Shown: positions 8,358-16,687, counted from the first letter of the stretch. The stretch is 37,710 nt of DNA from Gemmatimonadales bacterium (GCA_025928645.1 JAICJD010000014.1:1-37710); one strand, 5' to 3'. The notes: generated by a model not told the origin, from the letters alone. Numbers and translations are program-made.

Positions 8358-9302
8358 GTGCTGATCAATCTCCTGCCCGATTTTCTCGCGGTGCTCGGCG
8401 CCGGCGACCGGGAGGCGGCGTATCGGCAATATCGAGAATCGCACCGACCGATTCTCGACGCTTACTGGCGCAACTACGTGCTCGACCCCGACAGCCCGCA
8501 CGCCGGCGAGATCATCTCCACCGCGCTGCGGGCTGATCGCAGCGACCTCCTCGCCCTCGCCGACTCCGTCAACCTCGTCCAACTCGCCGAAGACGCCATC
8601 GCCCGCGCGGAAGACATCCTGCAGGTGGACCGGCCCACGGACACGTACCTCATGGTGGGCCTCGGCGGCGCGAACGCGGGCGAGCTCGTCGTGGGCGGCC
8701 GCGGCGTCGCGTTCATCTGCCTCGAGCACTTCACCGGGCGGGTGAATGCCGAAACCTATGGCATGGGCCTGCCGCCCGACCTGATTCCGCTCTGGATCGG
8801 CCACGAGCTGGCGCACACGGTGCGGTACACGTCGCCCAGCAGCGCGAGCGACATGCGCCGGCTCGTCACCGACGCGGGCGGGTACTACGACTACTGGTCC
8901 ACCGGCAGCCGCGTCACGCTGCGGGAGCTGCTGGTGAACGAGGGCCTTGCGGTTCATGCCGCCCAGGCTGTGGCGCCCGGCTTCGACTCGGCGGACTACT
9001 TCGGCTATCCGCGCCGGCAGTATCACCGGCTGCGCGAGATGGAGGCCTTCCTGCGCCGCGTGGTCGAGCCGGAGCTCGAGCAGAGCGGGCTGGGCCTCCG
9101 GCTGCGCTATCTGTCGGGTGGGATGAGCCCCTCGGCACGCCTGGTGGGCGGGCGCGTGCTGCCCGAACGATCGGGGTACTACCTCGGCTACCGGATGACG
9201 GAAGCGCTCGTCGCCGGGCGCGGGCTGCCCGAGGCGCTCCGCGCGCCCGCAGCGGAGTTCCAGGCGGCGGAGGACGTGGCGCGGGGGATCCAGACGGCGT
9301 GA
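8358..9302 (+). CDS. Putative zinc metalloprotease (DUF2268-like, HEXXH)
   Basis: GTG start at 8358 in the 7500..9302 frame; LIPLWIGHELAHTVRY zinc-binding motif. The upstream part of that ORF is antisense-like and overlaps the rhomboid gene. Confidence 0.75.
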   Translation: MLINLLPDFLAVLGAGDREAAYRQYRESHRPILDAYWRNYVLDPDSPHAGEIISTALRADRSDLLALADSVNLVQLAEDAIARAEDILQVDRPTDTYLMVGLGGANAGELVVGGRGVAFICLEHFTGRVNAETYGMGLPPDLIPLWIGHELAHTVRYTSPSSASDMRRLVTDAGGYYDYWSTGSRVTLRELLVNEGLAVHAAQAVAPGFDSADYFGYPRRQYHRLREMEAFLRRVVEPELEQSGLGLRLRYLSGGMSPSARLVGGRVLPERSGYYLGYRMTEALVAGRGLPEALRAPAAEFQAAEDVARGIQTA

Positions 9303-9318
9303 CGGTGGTGAGCGGGAT

Positions 9319-9403
9319 TGTCATCCCGAGCGCAGCGAGGGATCTTGCCGGGGAATGGCTCGAACCAAGCCCGGCAAGATCCCTCGCTGCGCTCGGGATG
9401 ACA
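9319..9403. repeat. Intergenic hairpin repeat, complete copy: perfect 34-bp inverted repeat with 17-nt loop
   Basis: tgtcatcccgagcgcagcgagggatcttgccggg (9319-9352) is the exact reverse complement of cccggcaagatccctcgctgcgctcgggatgaca (9370-9403). Lies between convergent genes. Confidence 0.95.
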
Positions 9404-9449
9404 GGTGGCCCTCCGGTGTGCCTTCCCCGCGTATCGCCTTCCGCACTCC

Positions 9450-10772
9450 TCACTTCCCCACGCAAAAGCTCGCGAACACCTGGTCGAGCACCTCCTCGAC
9501 ATCCACCGTGCCGATGAGCTCGTCCAGAGCCAGCGTCGCCTCGCGCACGTGGTGCGCGACCAGCACGGCGTCGCCGGCGCGGAGCTGATCGAGCGCCCCG
9601 GCCAGCGCCTCGCGGGCGCAAGCGAGCGCCGTGCGCTGGCGGGCCCGGCCGAGTGCGGGCTCGAGATCGCCGAGCGCGATCCGGTCGGCGAAGACCCGCT
9701 CCGCCACGGCGCGCCGCAGGCGGTCGAGCCCGAGGGCCGACAGGGCCGATACGGCGATCCCGTCGCCCGGATCGCCGCCGAGGTCCGCCTTGGTCCGCAC
9801 CAGGAGCGCGGGCCGCTCCTCCGCGAGCGCGGTCTCGTCCGGTTCCGGCGCGCGTCCCGCCTCGACGCACACCAGCACCAGGTCGGCCGAGGCGAGGTAG
9901 CGCCGGCTCACGCCGACACCCAGCCGATCGATCGGGCCGGGCGCGTCCCATAGTCCGGCGGTGTCCACCAACCGCACCGGCCATCCGAGAAAATCCGTGT
10001 GGGCCTCGACCGCGTCGCGCGTGGTGCCCGGGATATCGGTGACGAGCGCCCGGTCCATGCCGAGCAGCGAGTTGAAGAGCGAGGATTTGCCGACGTTGGG
10101 GCGGCCCGCGAGCACCAGCAGCGCTCCCTCCCTGAGCCGCTCGCCGGCAGGCGCGGTGGACAGGAGCCGCTCGATGCGGCCGGCCACCGCCTCGAGCTCG
10201 GCCGCAATCTGCTCGGCGGGCACGGGGCCGTCGTCTTCACCCGGGAAATCGATGTCGTAGGCCAGCAGGCCTTCGGCGCGGACGAGCGCGTTCCGCAAGT
10301 CGGCCAGGCGGCGCGAGAGACCGCCATCGAGCTGCCCGAGGGCCGCCCGCGCCTGCGCCGGCGCGATCGCGTCGATGAGGTCCCCCACCGCTTCCGCCTG
10401 CACCAGGTCGAGCTTGCCGTTGAGGACCGCGCGCCGGGTGAACTCGCCGGGCGCGGCCGGACGCGCGCCCGCCTCGTGGAGCGCCGCGAGCACCCGTGTT
10501 GGCGCGAGGAGGCCGCCGTGACACGAGAGCTCGACCATGTCCTGGCCCGTGTAGCTGTGGGGTTTCGGGAAGGCGGTGTAGAGGCCGCGGTCGATCGGCT
10601 CGCCGGCCGCATCGTGGAAGGCAGCGAGCCGCGCCGTCCGCGCCGGCTCCGGAGCGAACCCGTCCACGACCCGGGCGGCCACCGCGAACGCGCCGTCGCC
10701 CGTCAGGCGGATCACCGCCAGGGCCGAGCGCCCTGGCGGCGTGGCGAGCGCGGCGATCGGGTCGGTGAGCAT
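9450..10772 (-). CDS. mnmE: tRNA uridine-5-carboxymethylaminomethyl modification GTPase MnmE
   Basis: N-terminal DPIAALATPPGRSALAVIRLTG, G1 GRPNVGKSSLFN, DIPGTTRD, DTAGLW and C-terminal CVGK. Confidence 0.97.
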   Translation of the reverse strand: MLTDPIAALATPPGRSALAVIRLTGDGAFAVAARVVDGFAPEPARTARLAAFHDAAGEPIDRGLYTAFPKPHSYTGQDMVELSCHGGLLAPTRVLAALHEAGARPAAPGEFTRRAVLNGKLDLVQAEAVGDLIDAIAPAQARAALGQLDGGLSRRLADLRNALVRAEGLLAYDIDFPGEDDGPVPAEQIAAELEAVAGRIERLLSTAPAGERLREGALLVLAGRPNVGKSSLFNSLLGMDRALVTDIPGTTRDAVEAHTDFLGWPVRLVDTAGLWDAPGPIDRLGVGVSRRYLASADLVLVCVEAGRAPEPDETALAEERPALLVRTKADLGGDPGDGIAVSALSALGLDRLRRAVAERVFADRIALGDLEPALGRARQRTALACAREALAGALDQLRAGDAVLVAHHVREATLALDELIGTVDVEEVLDQVFASFCVGK

Positions 10773-10794
10773 CGGGGAAAGTTATCCCTCGCGG

Positions 10795-12534
10795 TTACCC
10801 CTTGCGCTTGGCTTTCGCCGGCGGGGCAGGCGGCGGCCGGGGCGGCACGCCGGTGCCCCCCCGCCGCACCCGCTCGCGGGCCAGCAGCCATTGCTGGGGG
10901 ATGCTGGCCAGGTTGCTCACCGCGTAGTACAGATTGAGCCCGGACGCGAAGTTGAGGAACAAGAACGTCATCATGACCGGCATGACGTAGAGCATGGTCT
11001 TCATCTGCGGGTTCGGCTCCATCCCGATCTGGCCCACCTTGCTGAGCCCGTACATGGAAAGGCCCATGATGACCGGGATGATGTAGAGCGGGTCGGGGCG
11101 CGCGAGGTCCGGAAGCCACAGGAACGACACCCCGCGCAGCTCGATGGTGTTCTGGAAGACGAAGAACAGGGCGAACAGCACCGGCATAGGCAGCAGCATG
11201 GGCCAGCAGCCGCCGAGCGGATTCACTTTGTACTCGCGGTAGAGCTTGAGCATCTCCTGCTGCTGCTTCTGCGGATCGCTCTTGTGGCGCTCTTGGATCT
11301 CCTTCATCAGGGGCTGGACGGCCTGCAGCTGCATGTTGGCGCGCATGGCCTTCTGGTTGAGCGGCCAGAGCAGCACGCGCACCATGATGCCGAAGAACAC
11401 CAGCACCAGCCCGTAGGCGAGGTGCAGGTGCTCGTGCATCCATACGAGCAGCCAGCGGACCCCCACGGCCACCGGACGGATCAGGGTCCGGAACCCCGGC
11501 CAGCCGTAAGGGTTCACGTCGCCGAACCCCTGACCCATCCGGCTCAGGCGATCCTGCTCCATGGGCCCCGCATAGACCGTGTAGGCGAACTCGCCGCTCG
11601 GCGGCACCGGTAGCGTGACCCGCACGTCGGCCTCGACCGGGTGCTTCTCCTGCGTGGGCCGGGCGACCGCGGTGGCACCGCTGATCCGCCCGCCCGTGCT
11701 GTCGTAATCGAAGATCCCGGTGACGAAATACTTGGACTTGAAGGCCACCCAGGCGAGCGGGCCGCTGACGGTCTTCGGCTCGCCGGGCTTCAGGCTTGCC
11801 AGATCGGTGCGCTCCGCATCGTCCTGGCGGGTCACTACGGCCAGGGCGCGGTGGTTCTCGGTGAGGTTGGCCTCGGTGTTGGCCAGCGTGGGGCCCATGC
11901 CGACGAGCATGGCGGCGCCATTGGGGCCGACGCCCGTGACGCGCCCCTCGACCCGAATGCGGTAGTCGTCGGGGACGAAGGTGTAGGTGAGCTCCACCTG
12001 GAGGTTGCCGCGCGCACCCGTGAGCCGGAGCGACGCGGGCCCCGTCACGGCGAGCGAGTCGGTCGAGGGCGTGAAGCGCACATTCCCCAGCGGTACGCTG
12101 TCGTGCCCGGCGATCAGCGTGAGACCCAGCAGACGGCTGTCGGGGGGCAGGATCTGGGCGATGCCGCCGCTGTCCTCGGGGGCCATGGAGCGGTAGCGGA
12201 GGAGGCGTGCCTCGACCAGGCGGCCGCCCGTGGTGCTCACGCCGTAGGTATAGAGCGGCGACGTGACCCGCACGATGGGGCTCGGCGCGGCCGGCGCCCT
12301 CTCCGAGGCCGAATCAGCCGGCGCGAAATCCGCCGGCGCGCCCGCCACAGCCGAGCCGGACCGTACGGTGTCGTTGGGCTCGGCCCGCGCCGCGGCCGGA
12401 GCGCCGCGATGCGCGGCGGTATCCGCCTGCGGCCTGGCCGCCGGGGCGGCTGCCGGCTTGCGCTTGAGGAACATCGCGGGCGCGATGGCGATCACCATCA
12501 TCAGGAGGAGCGCCCAGACGGTACGGCGGTCCAT
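10795..12534 (-). CDS. yidC: Membrane protein insertase YidC
   Basis: Periplasmic domain followed by MRANMQLQAVQPLMKEIQERHKSDPQKQQQEMLKLYREYKVNPLGGCWPMLLPMPVLFALFFVFQ and MMTFLFLNFASGLNLYYAVSN. Confidence 0.98.
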   Translation of the reverse strand: MDRRTVWALLLMMVIAIAPAMFLKRKPAAAPAARPQADTAAHRGAPAAARAEPNDTVRSGSAVAGAPADFAPADSASERAPAAPSPIVRVTSPLYTYGVSTTGGRLVEARLLRYRSMAPEDSGGIAQILPPDSRLLGLTLIAGHDSVPLGNVRFTPSTDSLAVTGPASLRLTGARGNLQVELTYTFVPDDYRIRVEGRVTGVGPNGAAMLVGMGPTLANTEANLTENHRALAVVTRQDDAERTDLASLKPGEPKTVSGPLAWVAFKSKYFVTGIFDYDSTGGRISGATAVARPTQEKHPVEADVRVTLPVPPSGEFAYTVYAGPMEQDRLSRMGQGFGDVNPYGWPGFRTLIRPVAVGVRWLLVWMHEHLHLAYGLVLVFFGIMVRVLLWPLNQKAMRANMQLQAVQPLMKEIQERHKSDPQKQQQEMLKLYREYKVNPLGGCWPMLLPMPVLFALFFVFQNTIELRGVSFLWLPDLARPDPLYIIPVIMGLSMYGLSKVGQIGMEPNPQMKTMLYVMPVMMTFLFLNFASGLNLYYAVSNLASIPQQWLLARERVRRGGTGVPPRPPPAPPAKAKRKG

Positions 12535-12554
12535 GAGCGGGTCAGGTCACGGGA

Positions 12555-12776
12555 TCAGGGAACGGGATCGAAGCCGCCCGGATGAAACGGGTGGCACCGA
12601 ACGAGGCGGCGAGTCGCGAGCCAGGCGCCCTTGATGACGCCATGTCGCGTGATCGCCTCGAGCGCATATTGGGAGCACGAGGGATAGAACCGGCAGCTCG
12701 GCGGCAGCGCGGGAGACACGAACCGCTGATAGCCGCGAATCAGGAGCGCGAGAAGCCGACGCGGCCACTGCGTCAC
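12555..12776 (-). CDS. yidD: Membrane protein insertion efficiency factor YidD
   Basis: GTG start: [84 protein letters not shown] and [14 protein letters not shown] are YidD hallmarks. Confidence 0.97.
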   Translation of the reverse strand: MTQWPRRLLALLIRGYQRFVSPALPPSCRFYPSCSQYALEAITRHGVIKGAWLATRRLVRCHPFHPGGFDPVP

Positions 12777-13126
12777 CGGGCCTCCAGCACGGCTCGGCGC
12801 CAGGCGAGCAACGCGTCGCGCAGGCGGTCGAACGAGGCGGCGTAGGCTTCCGGCCGGGCCCTGATGACGAGGTCCCACGCGGGCTGGTACGGTCGCAGGT
12901 CGCGCCGCCAGATCTCGCGCAGACGGCGGCGCAAACGGTTCCGGGCCACCGCAGACGACCGGAACTTCGGAACGATCAGTCCCATCCGCGGGTGGCCCGT
13001 CGTGTTGTCGGTCCAGATCATGTCCAGAGGCTCGAAGCGGCGGCGCCGTCCCTGGCTGAGGCACCGGCGAATGTCCGACGCGCGCGCGAGCCGGCTGGCC
13101 CGCGGGAAGCGCGCCGAGGTCGTCAG
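12773..13126 (-). CDS. rnpA: Ribonuclease P protein component; start codon uncertain (CTG at 13126 proposed)
   Basis: Frame encodes ...[72 protein letters not shown]. The conserved RnpA N-terminus lies upstream of the only ATG (13021). CTG at 13126-13124 overlaps the rpmH stop as CTGA. Confidence 0.9.
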   Translation of the reverse strand: MTTSARFPRASRLARASDIRRCLSQGRRRRFEPLDMIWTDNTTGHPRMGLIVPKFRSSAVARNRLRRRLREIWRRDLRPYQPAWDLVIRARPEAYAASFDRLRDALLAWRRAVLEAR

Positions 13127-13284
13127 GAGCCCCCGTGCTTCGTGGGCAGCGAGATGGTGAGCCGCTTGCGTCCCTTCTTGCGGCGGCGGGAGAGGACCGC
13201 GCGTCCCCAGCGCGTGGCCATGCGCGCCCGGAACCCGTGCTTGTTGATCCGGCGCTTGTTGCGGGGCCGATACGAGGGCTTCAT
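13123..13284 (-). CDS. rpmH: 50S ribosomal protein L34
   Basis: Reading the minus strand from ATG at 13284: [53 protein letters not shown], a clear L34. Too short for the supplied ORF track. Confidence 0.98.
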   Translation of the reverse strand: MKPSYRPRNKRRINKHGFRARMATRWGRAVLSRRRKKGRKRLTISLPTKHGGS

Positions 13285-13314
13285 CGCGGATGTTCCTCCC
13301 AAAGTGAGCCCGGG

Positions 13315-13343
13315 AAGCTAGTTAGGGATCCGGAGTCGGTCAA
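13315..13343 (-). promoter_or_regulatory. Putative sigma70 promoter for rpmH-rnpA
   Basis: On the minus strand: TTGACC (13343-13338), 17-nt spacer, TAGCTT (13320-13315), ~31 nt before the L34 ATG. Confidence 0.55.
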
Positions 13344-13786
13344 GCGGGACGGGCCTTTCGTGCGCCGCGTCCTGCGGCCGGCGCACGATCGCCGGCGCGC
13401 TCTATGATTGATGGTAGGGGGACGGCCGCGGCCGGCCGAAGCGAAGCCTCGCATCCGGGCCTGAGCGCACGGCGAGTGCGGCCTGGCCAGGGCACGATCG
13501 CGACAACTCGCGCGGTGCGGCATTCGAAAAACAACCGGCCCGAACGGGACGCAGGGACACCACAAGAGAGGAGAGGTCGAGAGAAGCGAATCGGAAAAAG
13601 CCGGTTCGGGTCCGACCGGTTTACGGCAAAATCGAGGAACCGCGCGCGCAGAACGCCTACGCGACGATCCCAACAAGCGCTGGCTGAGCGCGTCCGTCGC
13701 GACAGCATTTCCGCATCGAGTCGTCATCGCTCCGTGCGCAAATTTTTCGCGCTGTCAAGAGCAGCGTCGCGCCCGTTGATGCATGG

Positions 13787-13815
13787 TTGACTTTTCCACA
13801 ACCGTTCCGTAACAT
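13787..13815 (+). promoter_or_regulatory. Putative sigma70 promoter of dnaA with an embedded DnaA-box-like site
   Basis: TTGACT (13787-13792), 17-nt spacer, TAACAT (13810-13815). TTTTCCACA (13792-13800), one mismatch from TTATCCACA, lies between the -35 and -10. Confidence 0.65.
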
Positions 13816-13855
13816 CTCTCGCCCTTGATCAATCCCCCACCGTTTTCGAGTATCG

Positions 13856-15238
13856 ATGCAGCTGTCCGCCAAAGACGCATGGAAGCGCATCCTCGACGAG
13901 GCGCATCGCGAACTTCCTGATCACACGATCCGGACATGGCTGGAGCCCACGGAGGCCATTGCCCTCGACGAAGGGCGGCTCATCGTCGGCGCGCCCGATC
14001 AGTTCGCGGTGGAGTGGAACGAAACCAAGCACGCGACGCTCCTGTCCAAACTGGCCGAACCGGTCATTGGTCAGCCGACCGCCGTCGTGTTCCGAGTGCA
14101 TGAGGATCGACAGAAGCGCCCGCAGATGGATTTTTTCGTGGCGCCGTCGCCGCCCGCCGCCGTGGTGGTCGCGGTCAATCCCAGCACGCAGCCGCTCAAC
14201 GAGCGCTACACCTTCGATACGTTCGTCATCGGCAAGTCCAACGAGCTCGCGGCCGCGGCCGCCCACGCCGCGGCCGAGTCGCCGGGCAAGACCTACAATC
14301 CCCTCTTCATCTACGGCGCCACCGGGCTGGGCAAGACCCACCTGATGCAGGCCATCGCCCACGCGGTGTGCGAGCGGCAGCCCGAGACCCGGGTGCTCTA
14401 CGTGGGCGCCGAGCAGTTCATCAACGAGGTCATCGAGAGCATCCACAGCCGGACCATGCCCGAGTTCCGGCGCCGCTACCGCACCGACGTGGATCTCTTC
14501 CTGGTGGACGACGTCCATTTCCTCGAGGGCAAGGAAATGACGCAGGAGGAGTTCTTCCATACCTTTAACGCCCTCTATGAGGGCAACAAGCAGATCGTTC
14601 TGACCTCGGACCGCCCGCCCAAGGAGATCCCCGGCCTCGAGGCCCGCCTGGTGAGCCGGTTCGAGTGGGGCATGGTGGCCGACATCGGCCAGCCCGACCT
14701 CGAGCACCGGATCGCCATCCTCCGGAAGAAGCAGGAGCAGGACCACCTCGAGCTCACCATCCCGGACGACGTGCTGCGGTTCATCGCGGAGCACGTGCGG
14801 TCCAACGTGCGCGAGCTGGAGGGGTGCATCATCAAGCTGCTGCTGTTCGCGTCGCTCAAGCACAAGGAAGTGTCCATCGAGCTGGCGCGGGAGGCCCTGA
14901 GCGACCGGATCCGGCCGGGCGAGGACGGCATGGCCTCACCCAAGGCCCTGCCGTCGATCAACAAGGTGCAGGAGGTGGTGGCCCGTCGCTGGGGGGTCAC
15001 GCCCGAGGGGCTGCGGTCGAAGGCGCGGATCAAGACGCTGACGGTGCCGAGGCAGATCGCCATGTATCTCGCGCGCGAGCTGCTCGAGATGCAGCTGGTC
15101 GAGATCGGCCAGGCGTTCGGCGGGCGCGATCACTCCACGGTCATTCACAGCGTCGACAAGGTGAGCCGGCAGATGTCGCGCGACCGCACGTTCCGGGAGC
15201 GGGTCGAGCACGCGCGCCAGGAGTTGTGCGCAGAATAA
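13856..15238 (+). CDS. dnaA: Chromosomal replication initiator protein DnaA
   Basis: NPLFIYGATGLGKTHLMQAIAH Walker A, DLFLVDDVHFL Walker B, C-terminal AMYLARELLEMQLVEIGQAFGGRDHSTVIHSVDKV domain IV. Confidence 0.98.
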   Translation: MQLSAKDAWKRILDEAHRELPDHTIRTWLEPTEAIALDEGRLIVGAPDQFAVEWNETKHATLLSKLAEPVIGQPTAVVFRVHEDRQKRPQMDFFVAPSPPAAVVVAVNPSTQPLNERYTFDTFVIGKSNELAAAAAHAAAESPGKTYNPLFIYGATGLGKTHLMQAIAHAVCERQPETRVLYVGAEQFINEVIESIHSRTMPEFRRRYRTDVDLFLVDDVHFLEGKEMTQEEFFHTFNALYEGNKQIVLTSDRPPKEIPGLEARLVSRFEWGMVADIGQPDLEHRIAILRKKQEQDHLELTIPDDVLRFIAEHVRSNVRELEGCIIKLLLFASLKHKEVSIELAREALSDRIRPGEDGMASPKALPSINKVQEVVARRWGVTPEGLRSKARIKTLTVPRQIAMYLARELLEMQLVEIGQAFGGRDHSTVIHSVDKVSRQMSRDRTFRERVEHARQELCAE

Positions 15239-15391
15239 TCCCCGCGTGCGCGACGCGGTGTTGGCAATCTGGACGAGCGTGCGAACTTGCTGGCATTCGT
15301 CCCCACCGCCCACACCGTGTCGACACGGCGCGGGGACGGCAACTGCGGCAATGTGGTGGCGTTACGCGGCCGGCCCACATTTCCAGAGCCT

Positions 15392-15417
15392 CTACTACTG
15401 CTGCTAAGTTTTATAAA
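15392..15417 (+). promoter_or_regulatory. Candidate DnaA-trio / origin unwinding element in the dnaA-dnaN intergenic region
   Basis: CTACTACTGCTGCTA (15392-15406) followed by AGTTTTATAAA; complement reads 3'-GAT GAT GAC GAC GAT-5' next to AT-rich DNA. Confidence 0.5.
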
Positions 15418-15424
15418 CTGGAAG

Positions 15425-15436
15425 AGCAGTACTGCT
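15425..15436. promoter_or_regulatory. Perfect 12-bp palindrome AGCAGTACTGCT followed by a T5 run, just upstream of dnaN
   Basis: Self-complementary sequence read directly, 22 nt before the dnaN ATG. Confidence 0.4.
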
Positions 15437-15458
15437 TTTTCCTCCATCGAGGAGCGGC

Positions 15459-16574
15459 ATGAAGCTGACCATCACGCGGGAGCAGCTCCAGGAAGGCCTC
15501 GTCGCGGTCGCGGCCAGCGTGCCCGCCAAGACGACGCTGCCGATCCTGTCCAACATCCTCTTCGAGGCGACGAAGGACGGTATTCGCCTCTCGGGGACCG
15601 ACCTCGACATCTCGGTGAGCACCACGGTGTCGGCCTCGGTGGACCAGGAAGGCGCGATCACGCTGCCCGCGCGCAAGCTGGTCGAGATCGTCCGCGAGCT
15701 GCCGAACGCGGCCATCCGTCTCACGGCCTCGGGTGAGCAGCGGGTCACGATCGAGTGCGGCCGCTCCAAGTTCCGCCTGCTCGGGCTTCCACGCGAGGAG
15801 TTCCCGGCGTTTCCCTCGGTGAAGTTCGAGGGCGGCTGGCGGACGTCCTCCAAGGACCTCCAGAAGCTCATCGCCCATGTGGCCTTCGCGGCCAGCACGG
15901 AGGAAAGCCGGCCCATCCTCAACGGCGTTCTGTGGGAGCTCCGGCCCGAGCGGATGCGCATGGTGGCCACCAACGGGCACCGGCTCGCCCGCATGGACGT
16001 GCCCACGCCGCCTGCCGGCAGCTCGGCCACGGCCGACCTCATCGTGCCGCCCAAGGCGCTGGAGCAGATCCGGCGCCTGTTCAAGGCCGATGAAGAAGTG
16101 GAGATCGCGCGGAGCGAGAACCACCTGGGCTTCCGGACGTCGTCCACCCAGATCTTCACCCGCCTGATCGAAGGACCGTACCCCAACTACGAGCAGGTCA
16201 TTCCGCGGGAGAACGACAAGTCCGCCACGGCAGACAAGGGGGCCTTTTCCGCCGCGCTGCGGCGGATGAGCATCGTGGCCAGCGATCAGACCCACCGCAT
16301 CCGGATGGCCTTCGCGAACGGCTCGTGCAAACTGTCGGTCCAGACGCCGGACCTGGGCGAGGCGCAGGAGGAGATCACCGTGAGCTACGAGGGCGATCCC
16401 CTCGAGATCGGGTTCAACGCCTCCTACCTGCTCGAGATCCTCAAGTTCATCCCCACCGATGAGGTGCGGATGACCTTCAAAGCGCCCGAGCGGGCGGCCA
16501 CCTGCGAGCCGGTCGGCTGGAACGACCCGTCCAGCTATCTCACGCTCGTCATGCCGCTTCGGCTGGTGGACTGA
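15459..16574 (+). CDS. dnaN: DNA polymerase III subunit beta (sliding clamp)
   Basis: MKLTITREQLQEGLVAVAASVPAKTTLPILSNILFEA..., ATNGHRLARMD, C-terminal YLTLVMPLRL. Confidence 0.98.
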   Translation: MKLTITREQLQEGLVAVAASVPAKTTLPILSNILFEATKDGIRLSGTDLDISVSTTVSASVDQEGAITLPARKLVEIVRELPNAAIRLTASGEQRVTIECGRSKFRLLGLPREEFPAFPSVKFEGGWRTSSKDLQKLIAHVAFAASTEESRPILNGVLWELRPERMRMVATNGHRLARMDVPTPPAGSSATADLIVPPKALEQIRRLFKADEEVEIARSENHLGFRTSSTQIFTRLIEGPYPNYEQVIPRENDKSATADKGAFSAALRRMSIVASDQTHRIRMAFANGSCKLSVQTPDLGEAQEEITVSYEGDPLEIGFNASYLLEILKFIPTDEVRMTFKAPERAATCEPVGWNDPSSYLTLVMPLRLVD

Positions 16575-16687
16575 CTTCAGGACCGCGCCTGGGACGGTGC
16601 CCCGGCCCAGCCGGCGGCACCGTTGTAGTTTGAAAGAAGGGTGGCTGGGAAGCCATGTCCCAGTGACCATGTCACCGTGGAGGTTAT

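Noticed and set aside
7500-9302. 600-aa ORF that seems to fuse a long N-terminus to the HELAH protease
   Set aside because: The N-terminal half is an out-of-frame reading of the rhomboid gene; a GTG at 8358 gives the plausible start.
13404-13790. ORFs in the rpmH-dnaA gap (13404..13790 +, 13281..13727 -, 13340..13708 -)
   Set aside because: Arg/Ser-rich, no motifs, overlap promoters and likely origin DNA.
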